From the NCBI RefSeq assembly GCF_041909755.1, contig NZ_JAYRCW010000001.1:26420-90419 (forward strand): a stretch of DNA of 64,000 bases, written 5' to 3'. A program made the position numbers and the translations under genes. Below the pieces are notes generated by a model, which did no database searches, was not told where the DNA came from, and saw nothing but the letters and a program-made list of their open reading frames with translations. The stretch's first letter is position 1. Each line of letters opens with the position of its first letter. Below are positions 51,076 through 60,321 of the stretch, in pieces. This DNA is from Sandaracinobacteroides sp041909755. Lineage in GTDB: Bacteria > Pseudomonadota > Alphaproteobacteria > Sphingomonadales > Sphingomonadaceae.

Positions 51076-51352
51076 TTGCAAAGACTCCCTGCGAGGCCGA
51101 CACGATCGGCCGCCAGCTTTTTCCCCTCGGCCGGGGTAATGACCGAAATGGCGGAACAGGGCAAGACGCCGTCGGCCCGGAACGGAGGGTCCTGATGTTT
51201 CAAGGAAATTTGGCAATTTTGTATAAAACCGACATTCGGGCATCGCGATTGCGCGACCGGAAGCCGCCGGCCCCATTCTTTTGGCTGATTGCGGATTTCG
51301 GCCAGCCTACCGATGGGTGCAGCAGGAAACCGGGGACGGAAAGGGCGAGCGG
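51076..51352. promoter_or_regulatory. Divergent promoter region between lipoprotein and SDR genes
   Basis: A 277-bp gap. An AT-rich patch at about 51200-51235 (with TTTTGTATAAAA) is the likely promoter area. No other structure is clear. Confidence 0.35.
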
Positions 51353-52078
51353 ATGAGCGGGACATGGCCGGAATTCAAGGGCAAGCGGGTCCTGGTGACG
51401 GGCGGGAGCCAGGGCATCGGGCTGGCGACGGCGAAGGCCTTCCGGGCGAACGGCGCAACGGTGCTGATCACCGGCACCCGGGCGGCGGCGACGGATTATG
51501 CCGATGACCTGTCGGGTTACACCTATCTTCAGGCGGATTTCACCCGGGCCGAGACGGCTGCGGCCGTGGCCAAGGCGGCGGGCGAGATCGACATCCTGGT
51601 GAACAACGCCGGGACCGGACGGGCGGACGAATATACCGAGGCAGGGTTCCGGGCCGTGATCGACGTGAACCTGAACGCGGTGATGGCGCTGAGCGCGGCG
51701 CTGCACCCGGCGCTGAAGGCGCGGGGCGGGGCGATCGTGAACATGGGCTCGCTCTCCAGCTTTCTCGCGCTGCGGGAAACGCCGGCCTATACCGCCTCGA
51801 AGGCGGGGCTGCTGGGGCTGACGCGGGCGCTGGCCGACAAATGGGCGCCCGACGGGATCCGGGTGAACATGGTGGCGCCGGGCTTCATCCGCACCCGGAT
51901 GACGGAAATCCAGCGCACCGACGCCGAATATGAAAAGCGGCTGATGAAATCGGTGCCGATGCGCCGTTGGGGCGAGCCCGAGGAAGTGGCCGAAACGGTG
52001 CTGTTCCTGGCGTCGTCGCGGGCGCCCTATATCACCGGGCAATCCATCGCGATCGATGGCGGACTGATGCTGCGCTAG
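51353..52078 (+). CDS. Short-chain dehydrogenase/reductase
   Basis: A 241-residue classical SDR: cofactor loop TGGSQGIG, NNAG, catalytic Ser in NMGSLSS, and YTASK (Y-x-x-x-K), with the C-terminal IAIDGGLML. The residues after the second strand (GTRAA) suggest NADP preference. Substrate unknown. ATG 51353 follows AAGGGCGAG; an earlier ATG at 51281 is not supported. Its stop overlaps the convergent small lipoprotein gene by four bases. Confidence 0.9.
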   Translation: MSGTWPEFKGKRVLVTGGSQGIGLATAKAFRANGATVLITGTRAAATDYADDLSGYTYLQADFTRAETAAAVAKAAGEIDILVNNAGTGRADEYTEAGFRAVIDVNLNAVMALSAALHPALKARGGAIVNMGSLSSFLALRETPAYTASKAGLLGLTRALADKWAPDGIRVNMVAPGFIRTRMTEIQRTDAEYEKRLMKSVPMRRWGEPEEVAETVLFLASSRAPYITGQSIAIDGGLMLR

Positions 52079-52380
52079 GGCTGCGGGTTCGGCTCTGCGG
52101 GCGGCGGGGCCGGTTCTTCGGCGGGTTCCGGGGCTTCTGCCTGGGCTGTGGGGCGCGGTTTGGGCGGCGGCGCATCGCGCGCGTCCTTCACGGGCCTGCC
52201 GGTGAGTTCGCCGACGGATCGGCTCACGCTGACGGGCGCGCGCGCCGCGGCTTCGGCGGCGCGAATATCGGCATTGGCGCGCTCGACGCCGGCGCTGGTC
52301 GATTCCGCGGTGCCGCCATCCTTCTGGCCGCCGCAGGCCGCGAGCAGCGTGGCGGCAAGCAACAGCGGAAATCCTCTCAC
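52075..52380 (-). CDS. Small Pro/Ala-rich lipoprotein
   Basis: A 101-residue predicted lipoprotein with lipobox LLAAC right after a short leader, an Ala/Arg/Ser-rich middle and a Pro/Glu tail (PAEEPAPPPAEPNPQP). GTG start with AAAGGAG five bases upstream. No domain recognised. The proline-rich tail suggests a periplasm-spanning linker, which is inference. Confidence 0.68.
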   Translation of the reverse strand: MRGFPLLLAATLLAACGGQKDGGTAESTSAGVERANADIRAAEAAARAPVSVSRSVGELTGRPVKDARDAPPPKPRPTAQAEAPEPAEEPAPPPAEPNPQP

Positions 52381-52424
52381 AAGCGCTCCTTTCGCCGGGT
52401 AATCCCCATGCCTATGCCCCGGTC

Positions 52425-53699
52425 ATGAACAGCCTCGCAACCCCGTTGACGCTGGCATCCGGCGTCGTGCTGAAGAATCGCCTTGGCAAATCCGCAATGA
52501 CGGAGGGCCTTGCCGACCCGGCGAACCGGGCGACGGAGGCCCATCAACGCCTGTATCGCCGCTGGGCGGAAGGGGGCGCGGGGCTGCTGATCACGGGCAA
52601 TGTGCAAGTGAGCCGCCGCCATCTGGAACGGCCGGGAAATGTCGCCATCGAGGGGCCGCAGACAGCGGAGGCGATGGCGGCGCTGTCGGCCTATGCGGCG
52701 GCGGCATCGGCGGACGGAGCGGCCTGTTTCGTGCAGCTTTCGCATGCCGGGCGGCAGACGCCGATCACGGTTAACGCCCATCCGAAGGCGCCGAGCGCGA
52801 TCCCCGTGGCGCTGCCGGGCAAGCAGTTCGGCGTGCCGGAGGCGCTGAGCGAGGCGGAAATCGGGGAGCTGATCGCGGCCTTCGGCCATGCGGCGGGCGT
52901 GTGCCGGGCGGCCGGATTTGCCGGTGTGCAGCTTCACGGGGCGCATGGCTATCTTCTGTCGGCGTTCCTGTCGCCGCTGGCGAACCGGCGGACGGACCGG
53001 TTCGGCGGAAGCCTGGAGAACCGGGCCCGGTTCCTGCTGGAGGCGGTGCGGGCGGCCAAGGGCGCGGCCGGGCCGGGCTTTGGCGTGGCGGTGAAGCTGA
53101 ATTCGGCGGATTTCCAGCGGGGCGGGTTCGCGGTGGAGGAATCGCGGCTTGTCGCGCAGATGCTGGAGGCGGAAGGGATTGATTTCCTGGAGGTTTCCGG
53201 CGGGAATTACGAGCAGCCGCGGATGATGGATTCCGATGGGCTTTCACCCGGCGAGGCGCGGTCCGCGCGGCGCGAGGCCTATTTCCTGGAGGAGGCGGAG
53301 CGGCTGCGGGCGGCGGTGAAGACGCCGCTGATGGTGACGGGCGGGTTTCGCGGGGCGGCTGCGATGGCGGCGGCCGTTGCTGGCGGGGCGTGCGACATCG
53401 TGGGGCTGGCGCGCCCGCTGTGCACCGATCCCGATGGGCCGGCGCGGTTGCTGAGCGATCCGGGCGCGGTTCTGCCCGCCTGGGAAAAGCAGCTGCGGCT
53501 GGGGCCCGGCCCGCTGTCGCCCGAGCGGGGCGGGGCGTTCGTGAAGATGCTGAACGGCTTTGGCGTGCAGGCCTGGTTCTGCCTGCAGATCCTCAATCTG
53601 GCCGAGGGGCGTCAGCCGGAGCTTCGGTTGCCGGTGTGGAAGGCGCTGTGGCGGTATCAGCAGCGGGAAGGGCGGATGGCGAAGGCGCTTCTTCGCTGA
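52425..53699 (+). CDS. NADH:flavin oxidoreductase / old yellow enzyme family
   Basis: A 424-residue FMN-binding TIM-barrel enzyme. Visible: FVQLSHAGRQ (flavin and active-site contact), GVQLHGAHGYLLSAFLSP, NRRTDRFGGSLENRARF and GGACDIVGLARPL, all typical of the 2,4-dienoyl-CoA-reductase-like half of the family. There is no C-terminal Fe-S or FAD domain. The last 107 bp overlap the 3' end of the convergent mlaA gene. Substrate unknown. Confidence 0.9.
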   Translation: MNSLATPLTLASGVVLKNRLGKSAMTEGLADPANRATEAHQRLYRRWAEGGAGLLITGNVQVSRRHLERPGNVAIEGPQTAEAMAALSAYAAAASADGAACFVQLSHAGRQTPITVNAHPKAPSAIPVALPGKQFGVPEALSEAEIGELIAAFGHAAGVCRAAGFAGVQLHGAHGYLLSAFLSPLANRRTDRFGGSLENRARFLLEAVRAAKGAAGPGFGVAVKLNSADFQRGGFAVEESRLVAQMLEAEGIDFLEVSGGNYEQPRMMDSDGLSPGEARSARREAYFLEEAERLRAAVKTPLMVTGGFRGAAAMAAAVAGGACDIVGLARPLCTDPDGPARLLSDPGAVLPAWEKQLRLGPGPLSPERGGAFVKMLNGFGVQAWFCLQILNLAEGRQPELRLPVWKALWRYQQREGRMAKALLR

Positions 53700-54468
53700 C
53701 CTCTGCCGCCGGATCGTCCGATGGGGGGGGGATATCCTCTTCGTCTTCGGCGGGCAGGTTGCCGTCGAAGATCTCGTAGCGGCGGAGTTGCAGCCAGGCG
53801 GAGCGGGTGGTGGCGTAAGGGTCTGCCGCGCCGACGAGGAGCTGTTCGCCCTGGTCCCTGAGGTTGGAGCGGGTGTCGAGCACCTGCACGGCAAGTTCGA
53901 ACAGCTGCTCTTCCGAGGAGAGCAGGCGGTTCGCGACCGGATCGAAGGGATCCAGCAGGAAATCGACGACGAATCCGATACTGTCCCGCGCGGTGTTGGG
54001 GCCGAGGAAAGGCAGCATCACGAACGGGCCAGACGGCACACCCCAGACGGCGAGGGTCTGCCCGAAATCATGCGGCTGTTCGACAAGGCCCATGTCGCTG
54101 GCGTGATCGGCGACGCCGAGGCCGAGAAAGCTGTTGATGAGGATGCGATCGAAGGCGCGGAAGGCGCTTTTCACCTTGCCCTGCGCAATCGCGTTGCCCA
54201 TGTTCGTAGGCTCTTGCAACAGATTGTATCCGTTGGCGATTCCGCGACGGGGGGCATCCGGGATCACGGTGCGATAGACGTTGGTGACCGGCTTCAGCGC
54301 ATAGCGGTCGATCTTCATCGACACGTCGAAGATGCGCCTGTTGGTCTTTTCCCAGGGATCCCGCTGGGCGACATCGGTGATCGCCACCTGATCCAGCCGT
54401 TCGCCGCCATGCGCGCAGGCGCCGAGCAGCAGCAGGGCGGTGAGGGGCGCAAGTGACGGCCGGAACAT
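53593..54468 (-). CDS. mlaA: MlaA (VacJ) outer-membrane lipoprotein
   Basis: Outer-membrane component of the Mla system that removes surface-exposed phospholipids. The 291-residue lipoprotein has lipobox LLLLGAC (C18), DPWEKTNRRIFDVS, ANGYNLLQEPTNMGNAI, NSFLGLGVADHASDMG, the signature VPSGPFVMLPFLGPNTARD, and YATTRSAWLQLRRYEIF. Behind this core is a long acidic, Pro/Ala-rich tail whose coding region is antisense to the end of the oxidoreductase gene. Confidence 0.94.
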   Translation of the reverse strand: MFRPSLAPLTALLLLGACAHGGERLDQVAITDVAQRDPWEKTNRRIFDVSMKIDRYALKPVTNVYRTVIPDAPRRGIANGYNLLQEPTNMGNAIAQGKVKSAFRAFDRILINSFLGLGVADHASDMGLVEQPHDFGQTLAVWGVPSGPFVMLPFLGPNTARDSIGFVVDFLLDPFDPVANRLLSSEEQLFELAVQVLDTRSNLRDQGEQLLVGAADPYATTRSAWLQLRRYEIFDGNLPAEDEEDIPPPSDDPAAEVSEEAPSPSALPAADTATAPSTPATEAPADAPRPD

Positions 54469-54527
54469 GGCGATTTGCCTAGGGGCAGTCAGCGCCCTGC
54501 ACAAGTGCGGGAAGATGGCGCCTTGCC

Positions 54528-54559
54528 TTGACCGGATATAAAGACATGTTTAAGTCTTT
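54528..54559 (+). promoter_or_regulatory. Promoter with palindromic operator before the ArsR-methyltransferase gene
   Basis: A -35-like TTGACC (54528-54533) is followed at 17 bp by a weak -10-like TAAGTC. The inverted repeat AAAGAC-N8-GTCTTT (54540-54559) covers the -10 area, and the start codon is only five bases further. This suits an autoregulating ArsR-type repressor and implies a very short or absent leader. Confidence 0.55.
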
Positions 54560-54564
54560 CATCC

Positions 54565-55512
54565 ATGACGATCGAAGATCCGAGCAAGCTGGTGGAACGG
54601 GCGCACGAGTTGTTCGCGGCGCTGGCCGATCCGACCCGTGTGCGCATCCTGCTGTTGGTACGCGACCTGGAGCTTTCGGTGGGCGAACTGGCCGAAATCC
54701 TGGACCAGAGCCAGCCGCGCGTATCCCGGCATGTGCGCATCCTGGCGGAAGCCGGGCTGGTGCGGCGGCAGAAGGAAGGCGCCTGGGTGTTCGTGGGGCA
54801 GGGCGACGGGGCGGTTCTGGCGCCGGTTCATGGCCTGATCACGGCGGTGGCGGGTGGGGGCGACCCGATCGCGGCGGAGCGGGCGCGGCTGGGGCAGGTG
54901 CGGGCAGAGCGGCAACGGCGGATCGACGGCTGGTTCGAATCAAATGCGGGCGAATGGGATCTGCTTCGGCGGCTGGGCGGGCAGGATACGCAAGTTGAAG
55001 ACGCGCTGGTTGCGGCCGCGCGCCTGCCAGGGGTGGGGCGGCTGCTGGATATCGGCACAGGCACCGGCCGGGTGCTGGAGCTTCTGTCGGCGGAAGCCGA
55101 CAGTGCGACGGGGATCGACCGTTCGCCCGAAATGCTGCGGCTGGCACGCGGCAAGCTGGCGGGCGGCGGCAACCAGACGGCCGATGTGCGGCAGGCGGAC
55201 ATGCGGGCGCTGCCATTCCCGGACGGCGGATTCGACACGGTGACGCTGCACCAGGTGCTGCATTTCGCGGACGAGCCGGCCGCGGTGATTGCGGAAGCGG
55301 CACGGGTGCTGGCGCCGGGCGGCAAGCTGCTGGTGGCGGATTATGCCGCGCATGGGCTGGAGGAGCTGCGCACGCGCTTCCAGCACGCCCGGCTGGGATT
55401 CGAGGACAAGGCGATGCAGGACTATTTGGGGATGGCCGGGCTGCAGCCGCGCCTGCTTTCGACGCATCCGGGGCCGGAGCTGACCGTGAACATCTGGGAG
55501 GGGCGGCGATGA
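54565..55512 (+). CDS. ArsR-family regulator fused to a SAM-dependent methyltransferase
   Basis: A 315-residue two-domain protein. Residues about 8-95 are an ArsR winged helix (LFAALADPTRVRILLLV, LAEILDQSQPRVSRHVRIL) without the metal-binding ELCVCDL-type motif. Residues about 140-310 are a class I methyltransferase (LLDIGTGTGRVLELL, DMRALPFPDGGFDTV, LAPGGKLLVADYA). It is coupled by ATGA to metF and metH, so it probably senses SAM or SAH and controls methionine synthesis; this is inference. A palindrome overlaps its promoter. Confidence 0.9.
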   Translation: MTIEDPSKLVERAHELFAALADPTRVRILLLVRDLELSVGELAEILDQSQPRVSRHVRILAEAGLVRRQKEGAWVFVGQGDGAVLAPVHGLITAVAGGGDPIAAERARLGQVRAERQRRIDGWFESNAGEWDLLRRLGGQDTQVEDALVAAARLPGVGRLLDIGTGTGRVLELLSAEADSATGIDRSPEMLRLARGKLAGGGNQTADVRQADMRALPFPDGGFDTVTLHQVLHFADEPAAVIAEAARVLAPGGKLLVADYAAHGLEELRTRFQHARLGFEDKAMQDYLGMAGLQPRLLSTHPGPELTVNIWEGRR

Positions 55513-56408
55513 CCGTGACGGAACCGGCCGGCGGCCCGCTGTTTGCGGATCTGCCCGGCGATATTGAAGTATCGTTTGAATTCTTTCCGCCAAAGACTGA
55601 GAAAATGGCGGAAATCCTGTGGAGCAGCGTGCAAACGCTGGCGCCGCTGAAGCCGCGCTTCGTGTCTGTCACCTATGGGGCGGGCGGGACGACGCGGGAG
55701 CGGACGCATGCGACCGTCGCGCGGATCGCGACGGAAACCGATATTCCGGCGGCCGCCCACCTGACGTGCGTGGACGCCGGGCGGGACGAGATCGCCGCCG
55801 TGGCCGACGCCTATTGGGAGGCCGGCATCCGCCACATCGTCGCCCTGCGCGGCGACCCCCCTGTGCGCGATGGGCAGTTCCAGCGGTTCGTTCCCCACCC
55901 AAATGGGTACCGGGACGCCGCCGAACTGGTCGCCGGGCTTGCCGCCCGCCACCCGTTCGAACTGAGCGTGGGCGCTTATCCGGAAACCCACCCCGAAGCG
56001 GCTAGCGCAGACGCGGACATGGCGCATCTGAAGCGCAAGCTGGACGCGGGCGCGAGCCGGGCGATCACGCAGTTCTTCTTCGAGCCGGAGGCCTTCTTCG
56101 GCTTCCGTGACCGGGCTGCGGCCGCCGGGATTTCGGCGGATCTGGTGCCGGGCATCCTGCCCGTTTCCAACTTCGCCAATGTGAAGCGGATGGCCGCGCA
56201 ATGCGGCACCCGCATCCCGGAGTGGATGGGGCGGCTGTTCGAGGGGCTGGACGACAAGCCGGAGGCGCGCCAGCTGGTCGCCGCCACGATCGCTGCCGAA
56301 ATGGTCCGCCGCCTTTATGCCGGCGGGGTGCGGCATTTCCACTTCTATACGCTCAATCGGGCAGAGCTGGCCTATGCCATCTGCCATCTGCTTGGGGTTC
56401 GCCCGTGA
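55509..56408 (+). CDS. metF: Methylenetetrahydrofolate reductase
   Basis: FAD enzyme producing 5-methyl-THF for methionine synthase. The 299-residue barrel has VSFEFFPPKTEKM, SVTYGAGGTTRERT, AAHLTCVD, IVALRGDPP, DAGASRAITQFFFEPE and HFHFYTLNRAEL. Codons at about 55560-55610 are more AT-rich than the rest. ATGA overlap upstream and GTGA overlap with metH1 downstream. Confidence 0.96.
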   Translation: MTVTEPAGGPLFADLPGDIEVSFEFFPPKTEKMAEILWSSVQTLAPLKPRFVSVTYGAGGTTRERTHATVARIATETDIPAAAHLTCVDAGRDEIAAVADAYWEAGIRHIVALRGDPPVRDGQFQRFVPHPNGYRDAAELVAGLAARHPFELSVGAYPETHPEAASADADMAHLKRKLDAGASRAITQFFFEPEAFFGFRDRAAAAGISADLVPGILPVSNFANVKRMAAQCGTRIPEWMGRLFEGLDDKPEARQLVAATIAAEMVRRLYAGGVRHFHFYTLNRAELAYAICHLLGVRP

Positions 56409-57463
56409 CCATCCTGCCATCTGCGGCCGAAGCCGCCTTCCGGACAGCCGCCAATCAGAGAATATTGGTGAAAGATGGCCCATATGGCACTGCAATACAG
56501 GCGCTTTCCCTGAACGAATCCGACTATCGCGGTTCGCTGACGGTGGCCCATGACCAGAAGGGCAACAATGATATCCTGAACCTGACGCGGCCGCAGGCGA
56601 TTGCGGGCATCGCACGGGCCTATATCGAAGCGGGCGCCGACCTGCTGGCGACCAACACGTTCAACGCGAATGCGATCAGCCAGGCGGATTATGGCACCGA
56701 GGCGCTGGTGCGGGACATCAACCTGGCGGCGGCCCGTATCCTGCGCGCAGAGGCGGATGCCGCGACCGCCGAGGATGGCTGGCCCCGCTTCGTGGCGGGC
56801 GCGCTGGGGCCGACGAACAAGACATTGTCGCTGAGCCCGCGCGTGGAGGACCCCGGCTTCCGCGAGGTGGATTTCGACGGGATGAAGTCCGTTTACCGCG
56901 AGCAGATCGACGCGCTGCTGGACGGCGGCGTGGACTTCATCCTGATCGAGACGGTGTTCGACACGCTGAACGCCAAGGCGGCGGCCTTTGCCGCGATGGA
57001 GGCGGAGGAAGCGCGCGGCGTGCGCGTGCCTGTGATGATTTCCCTGACGCTGACGGACATGGCCGGGCGGAACCTTTCGGGGCAGACGGTGGAGGCCTTC
57101 TGGATTTCGGTGCAGCATGTGCGGCCGCTGACCATCGGGCTGAACTGCAGCTTCGGCGCGACGGAGCTGCGGCCGCATGTGCAGATCCTGGCGGCGCAGG
57201 CAGATGCGCTGCTGATGGTCTATCCCAATGCGGGGCTGCCCAATGCCTTTGGCGGCTATGACGAGCTGCCGGACACGACCGGGCGGCTGATCCATGAATG
57301 GGCGGAAGCCGGGCTGATCAACGTGGTGGGCGGCTGCTGCGGCACCACGCCCGCCCATATCGCGGCGATTTCCCGGGCGGTGAAGGATCTGCCGCCCCGG
57401 CCGGTGCCGGGGCATGTGCCGGCGCTGCGGCTTTCCGGGCTGGAAGCGGCGGTGTTCGCATGA
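56405..57463 (+). CDS. metH: Methionine synthase, homocysteine-binding module (split MetH part 1)
   Basis: The 352-residue protein covers only the homocysteine S-methyltransferase domain of cobalamin-dependent MetH. Zinc-binding cysteines are present in IGLNCSFGA and GGCCGTTP, and DGPYGTAIQ and NTFNANAI are typical. GTG 56405 overlaps the metF stop. The next gene begins with an ATGA overlap and supplies the other modules, so the two chains should assemble. A stretch at about 56450-56530 is AT-rich. Confidence 0.95.
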   Translation: MTILPSAAEAAFRTAANQRILVKDGPYGTAIQALSLNESDYRGSLTVAHDQKGNNDILNLTRPQAIAGIARAYIEAGADLLATNTFNANAISQADYGTEALVRDINLAAARILRAEADAATAEDGWPRFVAGALGPTNKTLSLSPRVEDPGFREVDFDGMKSVYREQIDALLDGGVDFILIETVFDTLNAKAAAFAAMEAEEARGVRVPVMISLTLTDMAGRNLSGQTVEAFWISVQHVRPLTIGLNCSFGATELRPHVQILAAQADALLMVYPNAGLPNAFGGYDELPDTTGRLIHEWAEAGLINVVGGCCGTTPAHIAAISRAVKDLPPRPVPGHVPALRLSGLEAAVFA

Positions 57464-60063
57464 GCGCGACGAGCTTCATCAACATCGGCGAGCGCACGAA
57501 CGTCACCGGATCGGCCCGGTTCCGCAAGCTGATCGTGGCCGGCGACTATACGGCGGCACTGGATGTCGCGCGGGAGCAAGTGGCGAACGGCGCCCAGGTG
57601 ATCGACGTGAACATGGACGAGGGCCTGCTGGACAGCGAGGCGGCCATGACGACCTTCCTGAAACTGCTGGCCGCCGAGCCGGATATCGCCCGCGTGCCGC
57701 TGATGATCGACAGCAGCAAGTGGAGCGTGATCGAGGCGGGCCTGAAATGCGTGGCGGGCAAGGCGATCGTGAATTCGATCAGCCTGAAGGAAGGGGAGGG
57801 GCCGTTCCTGGCGCAGGCGCGCACGGTGCGCCGCTATGGCGCGGCGGCCGTGGTAATGGCCTTCGACGAAACGGGGCAGGCCGACACCGCCGCGCGCAAG
57901 CTGGAAATCTGCGCCCGCGCCTATGATCTGCTGACGGCAGACGGATTCGCCGCCGACGACATCATCTTCGATCCCAACATCTTCGCCGTGGCGACGGGCA
58001 TCGAGGAGCATGACCGCTATGCGCTGGACTTCATAGAGGCCTGCCGCGCCATCAAGCAGCGCTGCCCCGGTGCGCGGATTTCGGGCGGGCTTTCCAACCT
58101 GAGCTTCGCCTTCCGGGGGAATGAAGCCGTCCGCCGGGCGATGCACAGCGTGTTCCTGTACCATGCCATTCCGGCCGGGCTGGACATGGCGATCGTGAAC
58201 GCCGGGCAGCTGGATGTGTATGAAAGCCTGGATGCAGCGCTGCGCGAGGCCTGCGAGGATGTGATCCTGATGCGCAGGCCGGATGCGACCGATCGGCTGA
58301 TCGAACTGGCATCCCGTTTCAGCAATCAGGTTCAATCTGTTGAAAAACAGACTGAAGAGTGGCGGTCCCTGCCTGTAGAGAAGCGACTGGCCCATGCGCT
58401 GGTGAACGGGCTGGACGCGCATGTGGTGGCCGATACCGAAGAAGCGCGCCTGCTGTCGGCGCGGCCCATCGAGGTGATCGAAGGGCCGTTGATGGACGGC
58501 ATGAACCTGGTGGGGGACCTGTTCGCCACCGGCAAGATGTTCCTGCCGCAGGTGGTGAAATCCGCCCGCGTGATGAAGAAGGCGGTCGCTCACCTGATCC
58601 CCTTCATCGAGGCGGAGAAGGACGAGGGCGCGGCGCCCAAGGCGAAGATCCTGATGGCGACCGTGAAGGGTGATGTTCACGACATCGGCAAGAACATCGT
58701 GGGCGTCGTGCTTCAGTGCAACAATTACGAGGTGATCGACCTGGGCGTGATGGTGCCCTGGCCGAAGATCCTGGAAACCGCGCGGACGGAAAAGGCGGAC
58801 ATCATCGGGCTTTCGGGCCTGATCACGCCTTCGCTGGACGAGATGGTGACCGTGGCGACCGAGATGGAGCGCGCCGGTTTCACCATGCCGCTGCTGATCG
58901 GCGGCGCGACGACCTCGCGGGTGCATACCGCGCTGAGGATCGCGCCGGCCTATTCCGGGCCGACGATCCATGTGCTGGATGCCAGCCGGGCCGTTGGCGT
59001 CGCCTCCAGCCTGATGTCGGATACGCTGGCGGACGGGTTCATTGCCGACGTGGCGACGGACTATGCCGATATCCGGGCGAAGCGACAGGGCGCGCAATCG
59101 GCGCTGGCGAGCCTGGCGGATGCGCGGGCGAACGGGCTGGCGATCGACTTTACGGCGGAGCCGCCGGTGCGGCCCGCCGCGACCGGGCAATGGACGATCG
59201 ACGACTGGTCTCTGGCGGAGCTGGTGCCCTTCATCGACTGGACGCCGTTTTTCCGCGCGTGGGAGCTGCATGGTACCTATCCGCAGATCCTGGACGACAA
59301 GGTGGTGGGCGAAGCGGCCCGCGCCCTGTGGCACGACGCGCAGGCGATGCTGGAACGGATCGTTGCGGAGAAGTGGCTGACCGCGAAGGCGACCGCCGCC
59401 ATCTGGCCCGCGCGGCGCGAGGGCGACGACATCCTGCTGTTCGCGGACGAGGCACGGGCGGCGCCCATCGCGCGGCTGCCGATGCTGCGGCAGCAGGTGG
59501 CGAAGCGCGAGGGCAGGGCGAATGACTGCCTGGCTGATTTCGTGTCGCCCGAAGCGGACTGGATCGGCGGGTTCGCGGTGACGGCCGGGCATGGGATCGA
59601 GGCGAGGCTGGCCGGGTTCAAGGCCGCGCACGACGACTTTTCCGATATCCTGCTGAAGGCGCTGGCAGACCGGTTCGCGGAAGCCGCAGCGGAAGCGCTG
59701 CATTTCCGCATGCGCACGACGCATTGGGGATATGAAGCAAAGGCGGAGCCGGATTATCCGGCCCTGATCCGCGAGCAATATCAGGGCATCCGGCCGGCGC
59801 CCGGCTATCCCGCCTGCCCGGATCACAGCCTGAAGCCGCTGCTGTTCGATTTGCTGGATGCGCCTGCGAAAACAGGGATCACGCTGACGGAAAGCTTCGC
59901 GATGCTGCCGACGGCGGCAGTGTCGGGCTTTTACTTCGCGCATCCGCAGAGCCATTATTTCGGTGTTGCGCGCGTGGGCGAGGACCAGCTGGCCGACTAT
60001 GCGCAAAGACGGGGCGTCAGCCTGGATCAGGCGCGGCAGTGGCTGCGCCCGAATCTCGACTGA
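57460..60063 (+). CDS. metH: Methionine synthase, folate/cobalamin/activation modules (split MetH part 2)
   Basis: The 867 residues hold the remaining MetH domains in order: pterin-binding barrel (INIGERTNVTGSARF), cobalamin cap and B12-binding Rossmann domain with the axial histidine in DVHDIGKNIVGVVL, and the AdoMet reactivation domain (RPAPGYPACPDHSLK). Together with part 1 it gives a full MetH. The split is common in alphaproteobacteria. The segment at about 58320-58375 uses unusually AT-rich codons. Confidence 0.96.
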   Translation: MSATSFINIGERTNVTGSARFRKLIVAGDYTAALDVAREQVANGAQVIDVNMDEGLLDSEAAMTTFLKLLAAEPDIARVPLMIDSSKWSVIEAGLKCVAGKAIVNSISLKEGEGPFLAQARTVRRYGAAAVVMAFDETGQADTAARKLEICARAYDLLTADGFAADDIIFDPNIFAVATGIEEHDRYALDFIEACRAIKQRCPGARISGGLSNLSFAFRGNEAVRRAMHSVFLYHAIPAGLDMAIVNAGQLDVYESLDAALREACEDVILMRRPDATDRLIELASRFSNQVQSVEKQTEEWRSLPVEKRLAHALVNGLDAHVVADTEEARLLSARPIEVIEGPLMDGMNLVGDLFATGKMFLPQVVKSARVMKKAVAHLIPFIEAEKDEGAAPKAKILMATVKGDVHDIGKNIVGVVLQCNNYEVIDLGVMVPWPKILETARTEKADIIGLSGLITPSLDEMVTVATEMERAGFTMPLLIGGATTSRVHTALRIAPAYSGPTIHVLDASRAVGVASSLMSDTLADGFIADVATDYADIRAKRQGAQSALASLADARANGLAIDFTAEPPVRPAATGQWTIDDWSLAELVPFIDWTPFFRAWELHGTYPQILDDKVVGEAARALWHDAQAMLERIVAEKWLTAKATAAIWPARREGDDILLFADEARAAPIARLPMLRQQVAKREGRANDCLADFVSPEADWIGGFAVTAGHGIEARLAGFKAAHDDFSDILLKALADRFAEAAAEALHFRMRTTHWGYEAKAEPDYPALIREQYQGIRPAPGYPACPDHSLKPLLFDLLDAPAKTGITLTESFAMLPTAAVSGFYFAHPQSHYFGVARVGEDQLADYAQRRGVSLDQARQWLRPNLD

Positions 60064-60090
60064 CGCCCCAGTGGTCCAGGCTTCTGTCGC

Positions 60091-60321
60091 TTAGGTCCTG
60101 GGTTCCGTGGCTTCGGGCGACGGCGTCTTGCCCTCTTCGGGCTTGGGCTGGCCTTCGGGGGCCGGCTGGCCGCCATGCGGTTGGGCCGGGCCTGAGGGCG
60201 GCGGGGCCGTTTCCGGCTGCTGCGCGGGGGCTGGCGGCGGCGGCGGCGACTGCTGGCTGAAAGCGGGCGCGGCCAACAGCAGGCCGGCACTGGCGACAAG
60301 GCCAGTCCAGATTATTTTCAT
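60091..60321 (-). CDS. Small exported Pro/Gln-rich protein
   Basis: A 76-residue protein with a signal peptide (IIWTGLVASAGLLLAAPAFS, cleavage likely near AFS-QQ) and a low-complexity mature part of Pro, Gln, Glu and Gly. No cysteines or domain. GGAAA lies six bases before ATG 60321. It is convergent with metH, 27 bp beyond its stop. A real gene is likely but its function is unknown. Confidence 0.6.
   Translation of the reverse strand: MKIIWTGLVASAGLLLAAPAFSQQSPPPPPAPAQQPETAPPPSGPAQPHGGQPAPEGQPKPEEGKTPSPEATEPRT

Noticed and set aside
47236..51195. A 1319-codon open frame on the plus strand
   Set aside because: It is antisense to the M43 protease, the small beta-rich protein, the VWA protein and the lipoprotein, and its long Leu/Arg repeats mirror the Lys-Asp/Glu tract. 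High GC makes such antisense frames common; no ribosome-binding site or domain supports it.
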